Shown: piece by piece, positions 1 through 11,644 of the stretch
How the letters are laid out: each line of letters opens with the position of its first letter
Position numbering within the stretch: position 1 is the first letter of the stretch
Assembly (NCBI GenBank): GCA_018398575.1
Contig: JAGTXZ010000019.1
Span: 2,480,001-2,544,000 of the forward strand
DNA: 64,000 nucleotides
Reading direction: 5' to 3'
Source of the DNA: Ampelomyces quisqualis
Taxonomy: Eukaryota > Ascomycota > Dothideomycetes > Pleosporales > Phaeosphaeriaceae
The notes under the pieces: generated by a model
Database searches by the model: none
Told to the model about the DNA's origin: nothing
What the model saw: only the letters and a program-made list of their open reading frames with translations
Made by a program: the position numbers and the translations under genes

Positions 1-1328
1 GGTAGATGGATTTGAGGATAGAGGCCCAGGGGGTGACGCCAATACCGGTACCGATGAGGACGGCGACTTCGTTTTCGAAGACATCTTCTGCGGGAGCTCC
101 GTAGGGTCCGTCGATTTTGAGACTGGGCATAGTCTGGCCATGCTGCAGCGCAATCTCGTACATGCCCATGGGGTCGAGTTCATCGTAGAGCTTGGATTGC
201 GACTGTCCGGCACCCAGCGCATCGGCCAGAGCGCGGGTGAAGTCACCTACTTGACGTACGTGGACGGAAATGTATGGGTCGTGCGGGCAAGAGGTAATGG
301 TGAAGGGATGCCACTGGTGGTAGCTCACCTCGGGACAGTTGAGGAAGAGCCATTGTCCTGGCTTGTACTTCATGCTGGGCTTGGTGAACTGAATCTCAAC
401 AGCATCTGTTTCGAGTTAGCCCAGTTTTCAGATAGCGTGAGAAAAGAAAATCATACCATATGGGTGGCGAACGACCTTAACAATCTTGGTCTCGCGCCTA
501 CTGCGGATCTCACGGTAAAGACGGTCGCAAAGGTAGAGACCGCCACCTACGAGTTCCCATCGCCAGCCCTCGTAACCAATACAGTGAGTCCAGAAGTTCT
601 TCTTGTCAAAGGGTGACCAAGCCGGCGCAGTGTCACGGACGAAGCAGCTGGTAGCGTGGGTGTACATGCCGATCAGGAACGGAATGAAGAGGTGGTGAGT
701 GTACCAGAAGGTCTCAAAAGACTGCTGTCTGATCCTGTGGTGTGCAGTGGTGTAGATCAAAAGCATACAGAGCAACATGATGTGTCCAGTAATGCCACCA
801 GCTTCGGTGTAGTGGATCTGAAGCGCAATTTGCGGGCGGACCTGAACGCGCTCCACGTTGAAGAAGCTGCTGTTGTTAGCACGATATCAAAGGAGTCGTG
901 TCGGAAACTTTGCTTACTTGACATAATGAGCACCAGTATGGAGGATAGTGAAGAAAAGCATAGCATAGGCGACTTGTCGGTGAAACCACATAGACTCGTC
1001 GAGTGGCATCCATCTTGCCTTGGGTCGAAGCCATCTGAGAATGTTCCTGCACATGGGCATGACGATAACCATGGTGTCAACTGATAATACGAGACCAGCA
1101 CCTCGAGATATCCACACAGAGAACTGGAGGGCGTTAAGAGGGGCTAAACGAGCATCGCCTGCCTGTTTCCACCTGTTCTCATGTTAGCGCAATCAGTTGA
1201 TAGGTGCTTCATGATGTTCACCATCCTATGCCGAATAATGCCCAATGAAAACCCCAGAAGAAGAAATGAAATATGAGTTTCCGCGGCGTAAAGAACAAGG
1301 ACAACATGGCACCGTTGCTTGCCCCCAT
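1..1328 (-). CDS. noxB: NADPH oxidase, NoxB/Nox2 type (3' end outside window)
   Basis: Membrane flavocytochrome that moves electrons from NADPH via FAD and two hemes to oxygen, making superoxide; in fungi it acts in differentiation and host penetration. I read four exons: 1328-1222, 1172-918, 866-457 and 405-1 (running off the edge), with introns of 49, 51 and 51 bp; about 392 residues are visible. The start ATG has a CACCATGG context. Visible features are an N-terminal FTPRKL motif, heme-binding histidines around residues 100, 114 and in the TTAHHRIRQQ segment, the FAD motif HPFTITSCP and the NADPH-binding GTGIGVTPWASILK. The FTPRKL start and the LDESMWFHRQ segment fit the NoxB branch better than NoxA; that choice rests on remembered family features. 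The gene is intact as far as visible. Confidence 0.93.
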
Positions 1329-3320
1329 GGTGACGGCGGAGTTGAAGTCGTTGGTATCTTTTCCGTATATAGCACCAGTAGATGCACTACAGACCGTTCA
1401 ACGGTAATTAGGACGCGAATTAAATGTTTCAAGTTACACGAAAGCGACCCCCAACCGGGGAGGGAAGGAAGATGCAGTCAAATTTCGACCCGGCCAGCCA
1501 GATACGAAGGCAAGAAAAGAATGTCGTGGTCCGGGAGCGGGCGGAGTGTTGTAGAGAGGGAGAGAGCGGAGGTGGAGGACGAGCCAGGGCCTGACGGAAA
1601 CCAAAGGTATTAGAATGTCAAGGCTGCAGGTGCAGATCGGGTGGATCTAGAAAGAGCCGTGCGGTACTCGGTACGGCGGCAGGCTATGCTGAAACCTAGA
1701 TGGCCTGTTCCGACAGGGCGTGGCTCGAACCGATGCCCCGGTGATGAGCGGTATAGTTGCTCGAGTTAAGACAGGTAACAGTTGGTGCGATCCGGAAAGA
1801 GAAAATTGGGAGACAGGAATGAGGTGGCACCAACCCTGAAGGAGCCCCAGGACCGATTATGAGATGGCGAGGGCACTCGAGGGGTTTGGCCAATGCGTTT
1901 TGCACCAAGTGTATGAAGAGCGTCTCAAATCCGAAGCACCACACAAACAACCATGTTCTCTGTGTAGGTTAGTGAGGTAGCTGGTGCGGAGCCTCTGTGT
2001 AGTGATTTACCCTAGGACAATACGCGGGTGTACGGCGTAGCGGACAGGGTGTAGTTTGCCCCTAGAGGAACCTGTTCGATGGTATTTTCGCGAATAAGAA
2101 GACTCGAATGGTACGTGGTTCAGCTTCAGTTGTGCAATGGGGGTGCTCTCTGAGGGAACAGTTGCAGTGTTTGCGCGAACGAGTCAGTGTTCTTAGATTC
2201 GTTTGGTTGATGTTCGCATCTAGGCGGGCTCTGACACTTGTGGGCGTGGTGAGACACAGCGCGTTCGAGACGACGCAGGCGACCACGTCGACGTAACGGC
2301 GAACTTGTATGTTGCCGACGATGCAGTGAGGCGAGATGGTGTGCTGGAGCTCCACAGGAAACGGGTTGCGATCAGCAGCAGGTGAAGTTGAGCGCTGGGG
2401 TGTAGCGTGCGTACAAAGACGGGCAGGGAAGCGTCCTAGAGTTGACCCTGGCGCAAGACTTAGGAAGTTCGGCTGTCCATGAGAGATGCTGGCGCGAGTC
2501 TTCCATGGCATTGATTGGAACCGCCGAGGCGTACGGAGGAGAGCGACGAGCACTCAACTCGATGCTCTTCAGGCCACTCGCTGCTGTGGTTGGTAGCACC
2601 AAAGAAGGCCGGTGGCCTCGGCGCCATGTCTCCAGCCAATGTCAGCGGCCCGCGAAGCGCTCAGGAAGCCCCCACAGCGGCCGACTATTTCAGGCATCTA
2701 AGTACGGAAACTCGATGGAGCATCGAGGCCGTCCTGCCAACCGCGTGGCGGCGTGGTTGGAGATGGATGACAGGTGCGCACGACTAGCCTTGCTCTAGGG
2801 CGGTGATTCTGCGCATGGCGTGCAGAGATAGTTGCTGCTTAGTGATGGTGAAGTCCAGGCTATCGTGCATTTCCCCATTCGGAATGCATGTCTGGAGTCT
2901 GGGCACGAAGAGGCACGAGGGGACGGGACTGAGGCATCCGTGAGGCAGCCCAATCACATTCACTCTGCCCCGTGTGCTACAGACACAGAGTGGAGCCAGC
3001 GGCTACAGAGCCCAGGTGCCAGCCCAGCCCCAGCGCCGGACTGACACACGTTCTGTATCGAAGCGCAACGGCCACTGCAAAAGCTGCCTGAACACCTTGC
3101 GCCTGAACGAGCCTCCAGCCTGTGTCGCATAACAAAACCCCGCTGCCCCGTCCCCCGCCACTCTCACTTGCTGTCCTGCACTGTCGTCGAGGCCACGGGT
3201 AGTCAAAGGGCATTCATACTGTGTCTTCCTCTCGTCTTCTCTCCTTTCTTCTTTTCCCTTCTCTACGCCGCGGGTTCGGTCCATACCTCATATCCTTTCT
3301 TTTAATCCTTTCTCGCCACC
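1329..3320. other. Intergenic region between noxB and the DUF7727-like gene
   Basis: About 2 kb between divergently transcribed genes, so it holds both promoters. Several open frames of 60-160 codons exist, but none shows a family motif or a convincing splice pattern. I see no tRNA, transposon or tandem repeat. Confidence 0.5.
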
Positions 3321-3827
3321 ATGGGCAAGTTAATCAAGAACCATTGGGCGCGCCTAGTTGTTCTCACAGCCGCTGCTTGTAAGTTGGCACCACAACACCC
3401 CTCCTATTCACCCACGCAGCAAATGCTAATAGACCATGAAACAGATCAAATAGCCGCTGCACTCGAAGCCTTCTTCTGGCCCAAAATCTTCTGGGACTTT
3501 CTCACCAAAAACCTCGACGCCGCCGTCAAGCCCTTTCCCGTCCTCCAAATCATCAACCTCGTCCTCGGCGTCGTCGCTCTCGCCTGGGAATGGCCGCTCC
3601 CTCTGCTTGCAGGCACAGGTCTCCACCGCTCCATCGAAGCACGCCTCATCATCTACCCACTCTGCGCACTGTGCGCACTGCTCATCTACCAAGGCACAAA
3701 CTCGGGCCTCTACTACATTGTCGGCATGATTGCGTACTTCTGGGCCTACAGCGAAGGAGAAATCGTTTGTCCCGAGCCATGGACTCTGCCGAAGCGCGGA
3801 ACAAGCTCGAGGAAAACGGGTGCATAG
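3321..3827 (+). CDS. Small integral membrane protein, DUF7727-like
   Basis: Two exons, 3321-3378 and 3445-3827, give 146 residues. The intron (3379-3444, GTAAGT...ACAG, with TGCTAAT upstream of the acceptor) is 66 bp and contains no in-frame stop, so an unspliced reading also stays open. The protein starts MGKLIKNHWARLVVLTAAA, has about four hydrophobic segments, and carries the pattern FFWPKIFWDFLTKNLDAAVKP and WAYSEGEIVCPEPWTLPKRG that I associate with a conserved fungal family (DUF7727). Function is unknown. A possible polyadenylation signal AATAAA lies at 3896-3901. Confidence 0.85.
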   Translation: MGKLIKNHWARLVVLTAAACKLAPQHPSYSPTQQMLIDHETDQIAAALEAFFWPKIFWDFLTKNLDAAVKPFPVLQIINLVLGVVALAWEWPLPLLAGTGLHRSIEARLIIYPLCALCALLIYQGTNSGLYYIVGMIAYFWAYSEGEIVCPEPWTLPKRGTSSRKTGA

Positions 3828-4713
3828 CCTGAACGCACGCCACATCACTTTCACTTCACCACAACGTACGACTCTTTCTGCAAGCGGCAATGTACAATAA
3901 AACATTCCAATCACCCCCTCCTCAACTATACAACTACCCAAAGCCCCTAGTCCGAAAACGAACAAGTTCTTTGGAAGCAGTCTCTCCCACAGGCGTTGAA
4001 GAAAGACGGAATGCATTTCACCCTTGATCTATCCTCGCTCAAGACCCGAGACCTAGCAAACAAATAAACTGAAAAAGAATTCACTTTGGAAAAAAGGAAA
4101 TCTCTCCCAAATACAATCACGAAATAACATCCACCAACCCACCCTATCCATGCCCCTCTGCTCACCCACGTCATGCCATGACTCGTAACGTCCCAAGCCA
4201 CTCGCTCAACTGCTGCAACCCCCGTTTCAACCTAGCTACAGATATCTCGAACCCCGTGATCGCATGCCTCCTGGTACACCTTGTGCTTCAGCCACCATCC
4301 ATGCCCCCTTCGCATTGTTGTTGAAAGATGTGGGACGAAATGGCGTGTGTTCACCACGCCGCGATAAATGACCTAGCGAGCTGCCTGGAACGAGTCGCCT
4401 GTGCGCATGGGACGGGCGCTGTTTCAAAGGGGTTGAAAAGGGTAGTGGTGTGAATTGATGTGCCTGGTGGTCGTCGTGAGGAACGATGTGTAGGGAGTCT
4501 GTGAGGTGACTTGTTCAACGGCACTTGGGAAGATGGAAAGGAAAAAATTCAGCAGGGGGGCAATGGAACTGGAACGAACAGTCGAGGAGTGAAATAAATA
4601 ATAAATATGATTTGCACGGGTCATGTATGTCGTGACTATACACCAACACCTCACCACCATGCACAACTCCTGGTGTAAAAAAATTGTAGGAGACGAAAAT
4701 GTGTCAGATGCAC
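3828..4713. other. Intergenic region between convergent genes
   Basis: Holds the 3' ends of the small membrane-protein gene and the polyol dehydrogenase gene. No further gene, RNA or repeat recognised. Confidence 0.5.
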
Positions 4714-5952
4714 TCACTCATCCGGTCCCTCGATCAACAGCTTAATCCCCTCGCCTTTCTTTACCTGCACAAAAGCATTCTCGGCGTCTTCAAACTTCAC
4801 CTTGCCGGTGATCAGTTCCTGGACGGAGATGCGTCCGCTAGCAACGAGGTCGACGGCGGTTTGGTAGTCGCCTGAGCCGTATCGGAAGGAGCCCTTGACG
4901 TTTAATTCCTTGGTGCACATGGCCATGATTGGGAAGGTGATATCGGGCTTGCCCATACCACCCTAGTTTGTTTTTTTGATCAGATACGTTCGTCAAGCAG
5001 GGAGTGTGAGCAAGGTTACCTGAACATATGTACCGCCCGTCCGCAACGCATGTATCGCGGTCTGAATACATGGCTCTGCGCCCGAAGCATCGATGATGGC
5101 ATCTGCACCGGGGCCGAGGCCGCAGTCCTTGATCAGATTCTTTGCATTCTCCTCAGCGCTTACTCGCGCACTGATGAACTTATCCGTTGCCGCGTAGGTT
5201 AAAGCAAACTTCACTCTTTCTTCGTTGATGTCGACCGTGACTATCTTCTTCGCGCCATATGCCTTGGCGACGGCGCAGCACAGTAGACCCACAGGCCCGG
5301 CTCCAAACACAACAACCGAGTCGCCAGGCTTGATACCTGCTTGCCGTGTTATGTGTACTGCGACCGCTGTTGGTTCGATGAGCGCACCCTCCTCGAGGCT
5401 CATGTTCTCTGGCAGTTTATAGCAGAAGTCCTCGGGAAGTGTGTAGTATCTCGCCAGGGTCCCATCATATGGAGGTGTTGCCGCGAAAGCCATATCTGGG
5501 CAGAGATTGTACTTGCCCTCCTTGCAGCGTATGCAGCGGCGGCATGGGACACCAGGCTCCATTGCGACGCGGTCGCCCACCTTCAATAACTTCACGTTGT
5601 CGCCAACGGAGTGTACGATACCTGCAGATTCGTGACCCAGGACCATGGGAGACTCGACGATGAAGTGGCCGATGCGACCTTCGACCCAGTAGTGTACATC
5701 TGATCCGCAGATGCCAGTCCACTTGGGTTTGATAATGACATGGTATGGAGACGGTAGCTCGGGGATGGGTCGATCTTCGTACAAGACTTTGCTGGCTGCT
5801 TGGAGCACGAAAGAGGGGTTCTATACTTTGTGTCAGTTCAAGTGAAGTATGACAACCAATTGTTGTCGAGGTGTAAACATGCGACAAGCGCGAATGGCGG
5901 GGTTGGTGGGGTATTGGAACGGTACCTTTTGGATAGCTGTTGTGGTCGCCAT
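4714..5952 (-). CDS. Xylitol/sorbitol dehydrogenase (medium-chain, zinc-dependent)
   Basis: NAD-dependent oxidation of xylitol to D-xylulose (or of sorbitol to fructose), a cytosolic step of pentose use. Three exons: 5952-5926 (nine codons only), 5820-5020 and 4962-4714, with introns of 105 and 57 bp; 358 residues, the usual length for xylitol dehydrogenases. The catalytic zinc cysteine lies in TGICGSDVHYW and the histidine in LGHESAG; the structural zinc cysteines form CRRCIRCKEGKYNLC; the nucleotide fold shows GAGPVG followed by VDINEERV, whose aspartate favours NAD over NADP. The short first exon is supported because it restores the common N-terminal NPSFVLQ with in-phase splice sites. Xylitol versus sorbitol preference cannot be decided from the sequence. 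Confidence 0.92.
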
Positions 5953-6757
5953 CTTGGACTTGACAAGATTGATGGTTCTGTGGAAGCTTTGCGCGAGTAT
6001 GAAAGAGGTTTGAAAGAGAAGAAAGGCCAATCCGACGGAAGAAAAAAGTGTCAATCGCTCATGCGTCCTGCCCGTGGCATTATGATGAAGCTAACAGCGG
6101 GTCCAGAATTGTAGCTGTCGAGCCGTCCGGCGGCTCACCAGGACCACTCTCTAGCGCCAGCCAATTCGGGAAGACTATCCGGAGAATTGACCGGTCTTCG
6201 TCAATCTGCGGGTACTGATAACTCGGCGCAGTTCGAGTGACTAAAAGTGGAATCAACCCTGATGATTCGTGGGGGAATGAGTGTCGATACGCAGGAAGAT
6301 TCTCCGCGACCGGCAAAACAGTCAGACGCAGAGAAGAAAGGATATGGGACACATGCCTAATCAAGCACATGCACTGAAATTGGGAACGAACTTGGATTAC
6401 TTCGTAGAAGACGTCTAACTTCGAATATCCTTTTGGGCTTGATTTCAACTCTACACAGTCTTCCGTCAGCATCATCATGCATTCTCGTCCAAGTAGTCTT
6501 CGAGGTGATACCACACACATGCTCGCGCACGTCTCCAGTGTGTCGCACTCTTCGTCTACCGTCTCCTGACTCATTTGAGCCAAGATAACAGGGGGTCAAG
6601 GATATATTTCGACTGGCTGTGATCTGACGTTAGTGAGCTTGAATCAACCTGTGGTTGCGCATGGCCCTCTGTGATTTTCGCTCGTATGCGCTAGGAAGTT
6701 GGAGAGGGTCATGTCAGTCGGCTAGAGGCGTAGCGCAGCACCTTCATTCTGCAATCG
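5953..6757. other. Promoter region of the polyol dehydrogenase gene
   Basis: Intergenic, between the start of the dehydrogenase gene and the 3' end of the methyltransferase gene, both on the minus strand. A 167-codon open frame on the minus strand (6080-6583) has no recognisable domain and I do not call it. Confidence 0.5.
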
Positions 6758-7859
6758 CTAGTACCAAGCCCAAACTGACCACCAACAAGTGACACGCGCT
6801 TCGTCATCTGACTCTCGACTCGAGCTGGGTGCGCCCCAATCATCGTAGCCTTCCTCTTCGCCTTCTTCGTGGATTCGCAGTCCAAGTTGCGTCATTCGGT
6901 CGCGGAAAGTTCTAATTTCCGGTAAATAGGCCTCTCTGTAAGGGAACTCCACAACGACCCGAGAATCTTTGTCTTTAGATAACCACACTTGGATAGCGTC
7001 GACTAGCATATGTGGATGATCCGGTGAGTACAGCGAATCTGCAGCCAGAACCAATGGAAATGTAGTAGTAATCAGTTCATTCTTGCCGCAGTTCATGGGA
7101 TCTGGATAGACGTCGCAAATTGCTGGCTTTGTCCAATCAAGGACACCTGTACGAGCCGAGCCGCCGTTATGAGCAATGATGGATGCATTACTCTGGCAGT
7201 TACGAGCAAGATTTGCGTGTATATTCGGTAAGTCTGTAAGGGTCACGTCTGCTCCCAGACCTGCCATTGCCAGTCCGACCAGACCAGTCCCAGAACCCAG
7301 TTCAAGTACTGGTAGCCGCTTCCCAGGAACCCAGGGCGACTGATCACGATATTTGTAAAGGCGTTTTGCGAGCAAGTAAGAAGCCGCCCATGTTTTCAAG
7401 CCAAGGTCATCGCCTGTCAGAGCAGGTTCGTGAATACTGAGCTCGAAGGAGCTGTTCGATGATGGGATTCGAAACGTGCGCGAAATCGCACCCATAGCAG
7501 TACGACCGGACCGTTCACTTAACCTTGAGCTAGCCTGGTTCCATATTTCCTCTCTGGCCTCCTCGTCGTCAATCCAGCGAAGACTGTTGCTGACGATACT
7601 GGTGAGGTATCGAGTGACGCCTTCGGGATTTACGTCATGTGCTGGCGCTTTGACCCCCGACTCTTGAGATCTGTCATTGCCGCTGTCGCCGCGATCCCAA
7701 GAGGGCGGGGCGGATACGAGTAGTGTGAGCGTTTGCAGGATGGTATCGGCCGATGGCTTCGTGTAGAGTTGGGGTAGATCTAGAACTGTTCAAGTAATCA
7801 GCTCGACGCGCACTGCTAAATTCAAATGTTGACATACCATCTAGGGCTAGGGCTGACAT
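6758..7859 (-). CDS. Protein lysine methyltransferase, EFM2/FAM86-like (methyltransferase family 16)
   Basis: Predicted SAM-dependent methyltransferase; yeast EFM2 methylates translation elongation factor 2. Two exons, 7859-7838 and 7785-6758, with a 52-bp intron; 349 residues. The SAM-binding motif is LELGSGTGLVGLAMAG, followed by the acidic loop TLTDLPN and by the LAADSLYSPDHP segment typical of family 16. The N-terminal half (DLPQLYTKPSADTI, then YLTSIVSNSLRWIDDEEARE and SERSGRTAM) matches the arrangement I know from fungal EFM2-like proteins. I chose the ATG at 7859 (MSALALDV) because the splice brings it directly into DLPQLY; an in-frame ATG at 8015 would add 52 residues and overlap the VPS28 3' end. 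The substrate is inferred only. Confidence 0.82.
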
Positions 7860-8019
7860 GCCGCAGAGGAAGAGGGCTTGTTGGAGGATACAGTTGGTGG
7901 GAGTTGTGGTACTCACAGAAAGTGAAAGTGATGGCCCGTGCGTCATGGAGCTATGCTCTGGCGGGGCATTCCGACTTGTGAGCACGACTGGCTCAAGCTG
8001 ACTGCTGCCGACCACAAAC

Positions 8020-8838
8020 TCAGCTCTTCTTCAAGGTGGATTTGAAACCATGGTAGGCTGATTGCATATCGAACTCAAACTCGCGTGCTTGCTCGTCATT
8101 CAGCTTCTCGGCCGCCCGCATCTGATTCAACGTGATGAGCCATTGGACAATCTTGCCCTTGCTCTCAAAGTCTTTGTCAGTGACCTTGTTCACGGCCTGT
8201 ATGATCTCCACAAGCAGAGGATGCAGTGTATCTTTCTCGACGAGGCCGATCTTGATGGCGTCGAGTAAGGTGATGAAGGTCTCGGTGGCGTTGACAACGA
8301 GAGTTGCGTCGGCAAAGTCGCCTTGTTGAGCAGAGTTGTGGGATGGACCTTGTTCGACGGTGGCTGGTATTCCAACTCGCAGACGCTCAATAGCTCGAGG
8401 GCATTCCATCTACAGACACTTTAGCAGACCCCAACGTAGTGTAGTGATAGCTTTCAGCGCACCTGCCACTCCTTTGCAAAAGAGTCGAGGTCGCCGAATG
8501 CTCGCGCAACCGTTTCGTTGGCCAGATTCGACTTGTACTGCTTCAACAGCCTACTGCATGTTCCCGTGTAGTCGGCTTCGGCGATCGAGTCCTTCAGGTA
8601 TGCCTTCTCGAGCGCATCGAGGGTGATGATGATGCTGTAGATCTCGGCTAGCGAGTCGTTCAGGTCTCTTTCGGCGTTTGTCGTCGCCAGCTTGACCTCC
8701 TGTGCCTCGAGCGTCAGCGCAGGACGGTGGCCAGGCTACTGCAGCGCATTGTACCTCGTCGAGGTTGATGGTGGCGGACAGCGACGATCGCGGGATGTAT
8801 GGCGTAGGCGCGTACGCCAGCTGTCTGTTGTTGTACAT
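8020..8838 (-). CDS. VPS28: ESCRT-I subunit VPS28
   Basis: Component of the ESCRT-I complex that sorts ubiquitinated membrane proteins into multivesicular bodies. Three exons: 8838-8755, 8699-8463 and 8409-8020; introns of 55 and 53 bp; 236 residues, close to yeast Vps28. The N-terminus YAPTPYIPRSSLSATINLDEEVKL, the middle part LKDSIAEADYTGTCSRLLKQYK and the C-terminal helical domain with KVTDKDFESKGKIVQWLITLNQM are characteristic. It shares a 194-bp divergent promoter with NOC2 and lies head-to-tail with the methyltransferase gene. Confidence 0.95.
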
Positions 8839-9032
8839 GGTCTTTGGTTGATCAAGCTTGCTTGCCCCGGTGCCTGACACGAGCATGTGGGGAGCGTCGG
8901 GAGCTGGGACCCTGGCCTGGCTTGGCTTGGCATCTGTAACTTTTTCGAAAGTGGATCCAAAATTTTGGCTGCACCTCTGCGCTCCGACCCCTTCGCCATC
9001 CCCACGTCGAACGACTGCCCGACGCGAACCAA
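8839..9032. promoter_or_regulatory. Divergent promoter of VPS28 and NOC2
   Basis: Only 194 bp separate the two start codons on opposite strands, so both 5' leaders and promoters must lie in or overlap this stretch. No TATA box is obvious. Confidence 0.7.
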
Positions 9033-11352
9033 ATGGCGCAATCGAAGGCGACCCGGAAGTTCGAGAAAAACAAACTGCACGATGTCATCAAGCGACGGAA
9101 GGACGTTGCCAAGATCAAGCAGAAGAAGCAGATGGACGTAAAGAAGAAGGAACGAAAGGCCCGCGACAATGCGCGCGCCGACGACCTCGAAGATGACAGC
9201 AGCAAGACGTCCAACGGCCGAGCACCCAAGGACGACGGATTTGGCGAAATGTCCATGGACCAGTTCTTCGAGGGCGGCTTCCAGGTACCAGAAATGGCCA
9301 AAAAGACGTCGACAAAACCAAAAACCGGCAAGCGCAAACGCACACCGATCGAAAATGGAGACGCGACCGGCTCGGACGCTGAGATGGCCGGATCGACATT
9401 AGGCGCAGAAGACTCTGCTACCGACAGTGACTCTGGCGACGATGCGGAGGCGCATATGGGGCAGCTCGCGGACCTACAGAAGAAGGACCCCGAGTTCTAC
9501 AACTACCTCAAGCACAACGATGCGGAGCTTCTTGACTTTGCAGAGGACGCAGAGTTGGCTGAGATTGATGCGCTGAGTGCCAGTGAAGATGAGGCGACCC
9601 CAAGGAAAAAGAAGAAGGCGGCTGTTGAGCAGGAAAGCGAGAGCGAGGAAGAGCCCACGACCGGTAATGAAGTGACCAAGAAGCTCATAAGGAAGTGGAA
9701 GGCGTCTATGGAGGCCAACTCATCTTTGCGCGCAATGCGAGAGGTGGTGTTAGCCTTCCGGACTGCTGCGCATTTGAACGAGGACGACGGAAAGAACTAC
9801 AAATACACCATTTCTGACCCAGGTGGTAAGGGGACCTTCTACAATCCATGACGTGACACAACTCACAATGAACAGTGTACCACGAGGTTCTCGTAACTGC
9901 CCTACAGCTTGTGCCAAAGGTGTTGCAACACCACCTACCAGTCAAGGAGTCCGCAGGCGGCAAGATGTGAGTCTTTCATGTTGCAAGAAGCTTACATGTG
10001 CTAACATGGATAGACGCTTGTCCACCGACTCGAAGAAGTTCAGCACCCTCACACCCCTCCTCAAGTCGCACACCGTGTCAATCCAGCATCTTCTCGAAAA
10101 TCTCTCCGACGCTTCAACTCTACGTATGACGCTTGATTCGTTATTAGGACTACTTCCCTACGTCCTCTCGTTCAAGAAGGTTGTCCGCGAGCTCACAAAG
10201 GTTGTGTCGGCCGTTTGGTCCGACTCTGCCAACAATGAGATGACGAGGTTATCGGCTTTCCTAGTCTTGCGAAAGCTTGTCGTAATCTCTGACCCAAGCA
10301 TTCGCGAAGCTGTGCTCAAACAAGCATACCAAGGCCTCGTCAAGGGCGCAAGAAATACCACCGTACATAATATCCAAGGAATCAATCTGACGAAGAACAC
10401 TGCATCAGAGCTTTGGGGCATCGATGCCACTGTAGGATACACTACAGGGTTCGGGTTCATCCGTCAGTTAGCGATTCATCTGCGAACCAGCATAACAAAC
10501 AAATCGAACGACTCCTACAAGACTGTCTACAATTGGCAGTACATCCATTCCTTGGACTTCTGGTCGCGCGTCGTCACAGCGCATTGCGAATCGCTCCGCG
10601 AGGCAGAAGCCGGCAAGCCATCGCCACTACGACCGCTCATCTACCCGATCGTTCAGGTCACATTAGGTGCGATGCGCCTAATCCCGACGGCGCAATACTT
10701 TCCCCTCCGCTTCCAACTGATCCGCTCTTTGCTCCGAATCTCATCTGCCACTTCGACATACATTCCCCTTGCGCCGGCGCTTATCGAGGTGTTAAACACG
10801 GCAGAGATGAAGAAGATGCCAAAACCGAGCACATTGAAGACGCTGGATTTCAGCATCGCCATACGGGCAACGAAGGCATATCTGCGGACCCGCACCTATC
10901 AAGATGGCGTCGGGGAACAGGTCGCCGAGTTGTTGTCCGAGTTCTTCATTCTCTGGACGAAGAACATCGCCTTTCCAGAACTAGCCCTCCCCGTCATTGT
11001 CATGCTTAAGCGCTGGGTGAAAGCGATGACGAAGAAGACTGGCGGCAACCGCAACACAAAGATCAATTCGCTCATTGCCCTCCTCGTCCAGAAACTTGAG
11101 GCAAACTCGCGATGGATCGAAGAGAAGCGCGCCAAAGTAGACTTCGCGCCCAACAACCGCGCCGGCGTGGAAGGCTTCCTCAAGGATGTTGAGTGGGAAA
11201 AGACGCCGCTCGGGGCTTACGTAGCCGGCCAGCGGAAATCAAGAGATCAGAAGGCGAAAATGCTCGAAGCTGCTAGGAAAACAGACGACAAGAAGCGGAA
11301 GGAAGCTGAGAAGTTGGAGGTGGACGACGAAGACAGCGAAGAGCAGGATTGA
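9033..11352 (+). CDS. NOC2: Nucleolar complex protein 2 (ribosome biogenesis)
   Basis: Noc2 forms complexes with Noc1 and Noc3 for assembly and nuclear export of pre-60S ribosomal particles. Three exons: 9033-9825, 9876-9966 and 10014-11352; introns of 50 and 47 bp; 740 residues, near the yeast length of 710. The N-terminus is a lysine-rich coil (KATRKFEKNKLHDVIKRRKD), followed by acidic low-complexity stretches typical of nucleolar proteins. The conserved Noc2 core begins at YKYTISDPGVYHEVL, a sequence made by splicing exon 1 to exon 2, and continues with LTPLLKSH and YNWQYIHSLDFWSRVV. The C-terminus is again charged (KKRKEAEKLEVDDEDSEEQD). Confidence 0.95.
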
Positions 11353-11644
11353 AGGAGTTTCCGGGGCAGGTCTTTGATGTATGTGTGTTGGTAGTAGTAT
11401 ATGCAAGTACGTATCCGTACTCCGTACAGAATGGCGCACCTCCATCATCCATGCATTCACACCCATGCACTAGGCCAAACTAGTCTTGGATGGTATCACC
11501 TACTGTGTAAGCTTCCCCGGATGCACGGAGCACCCGACATGCACATGCCGCGGCTCATGGTAGCTCACGTGCGAGCCTTGGAACAACCCACGGGCGCTCC
11601 CCGCGACATGCCCTTTTCTCCACGGAGCACTCTGATGGCCTGCC

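Noticed and set aside
1715..1745. GGTTCGAGCC on the minus strand, like a tRNA B box
   Set aside because: The flanking bases do not form a T stem and no A box lies at the right distance.
3426..4016. 196-codon minus-strand frame
   Set aside because: Antisense to the spliced membrane-protein gene, whose exon junction and family pattern are clear.
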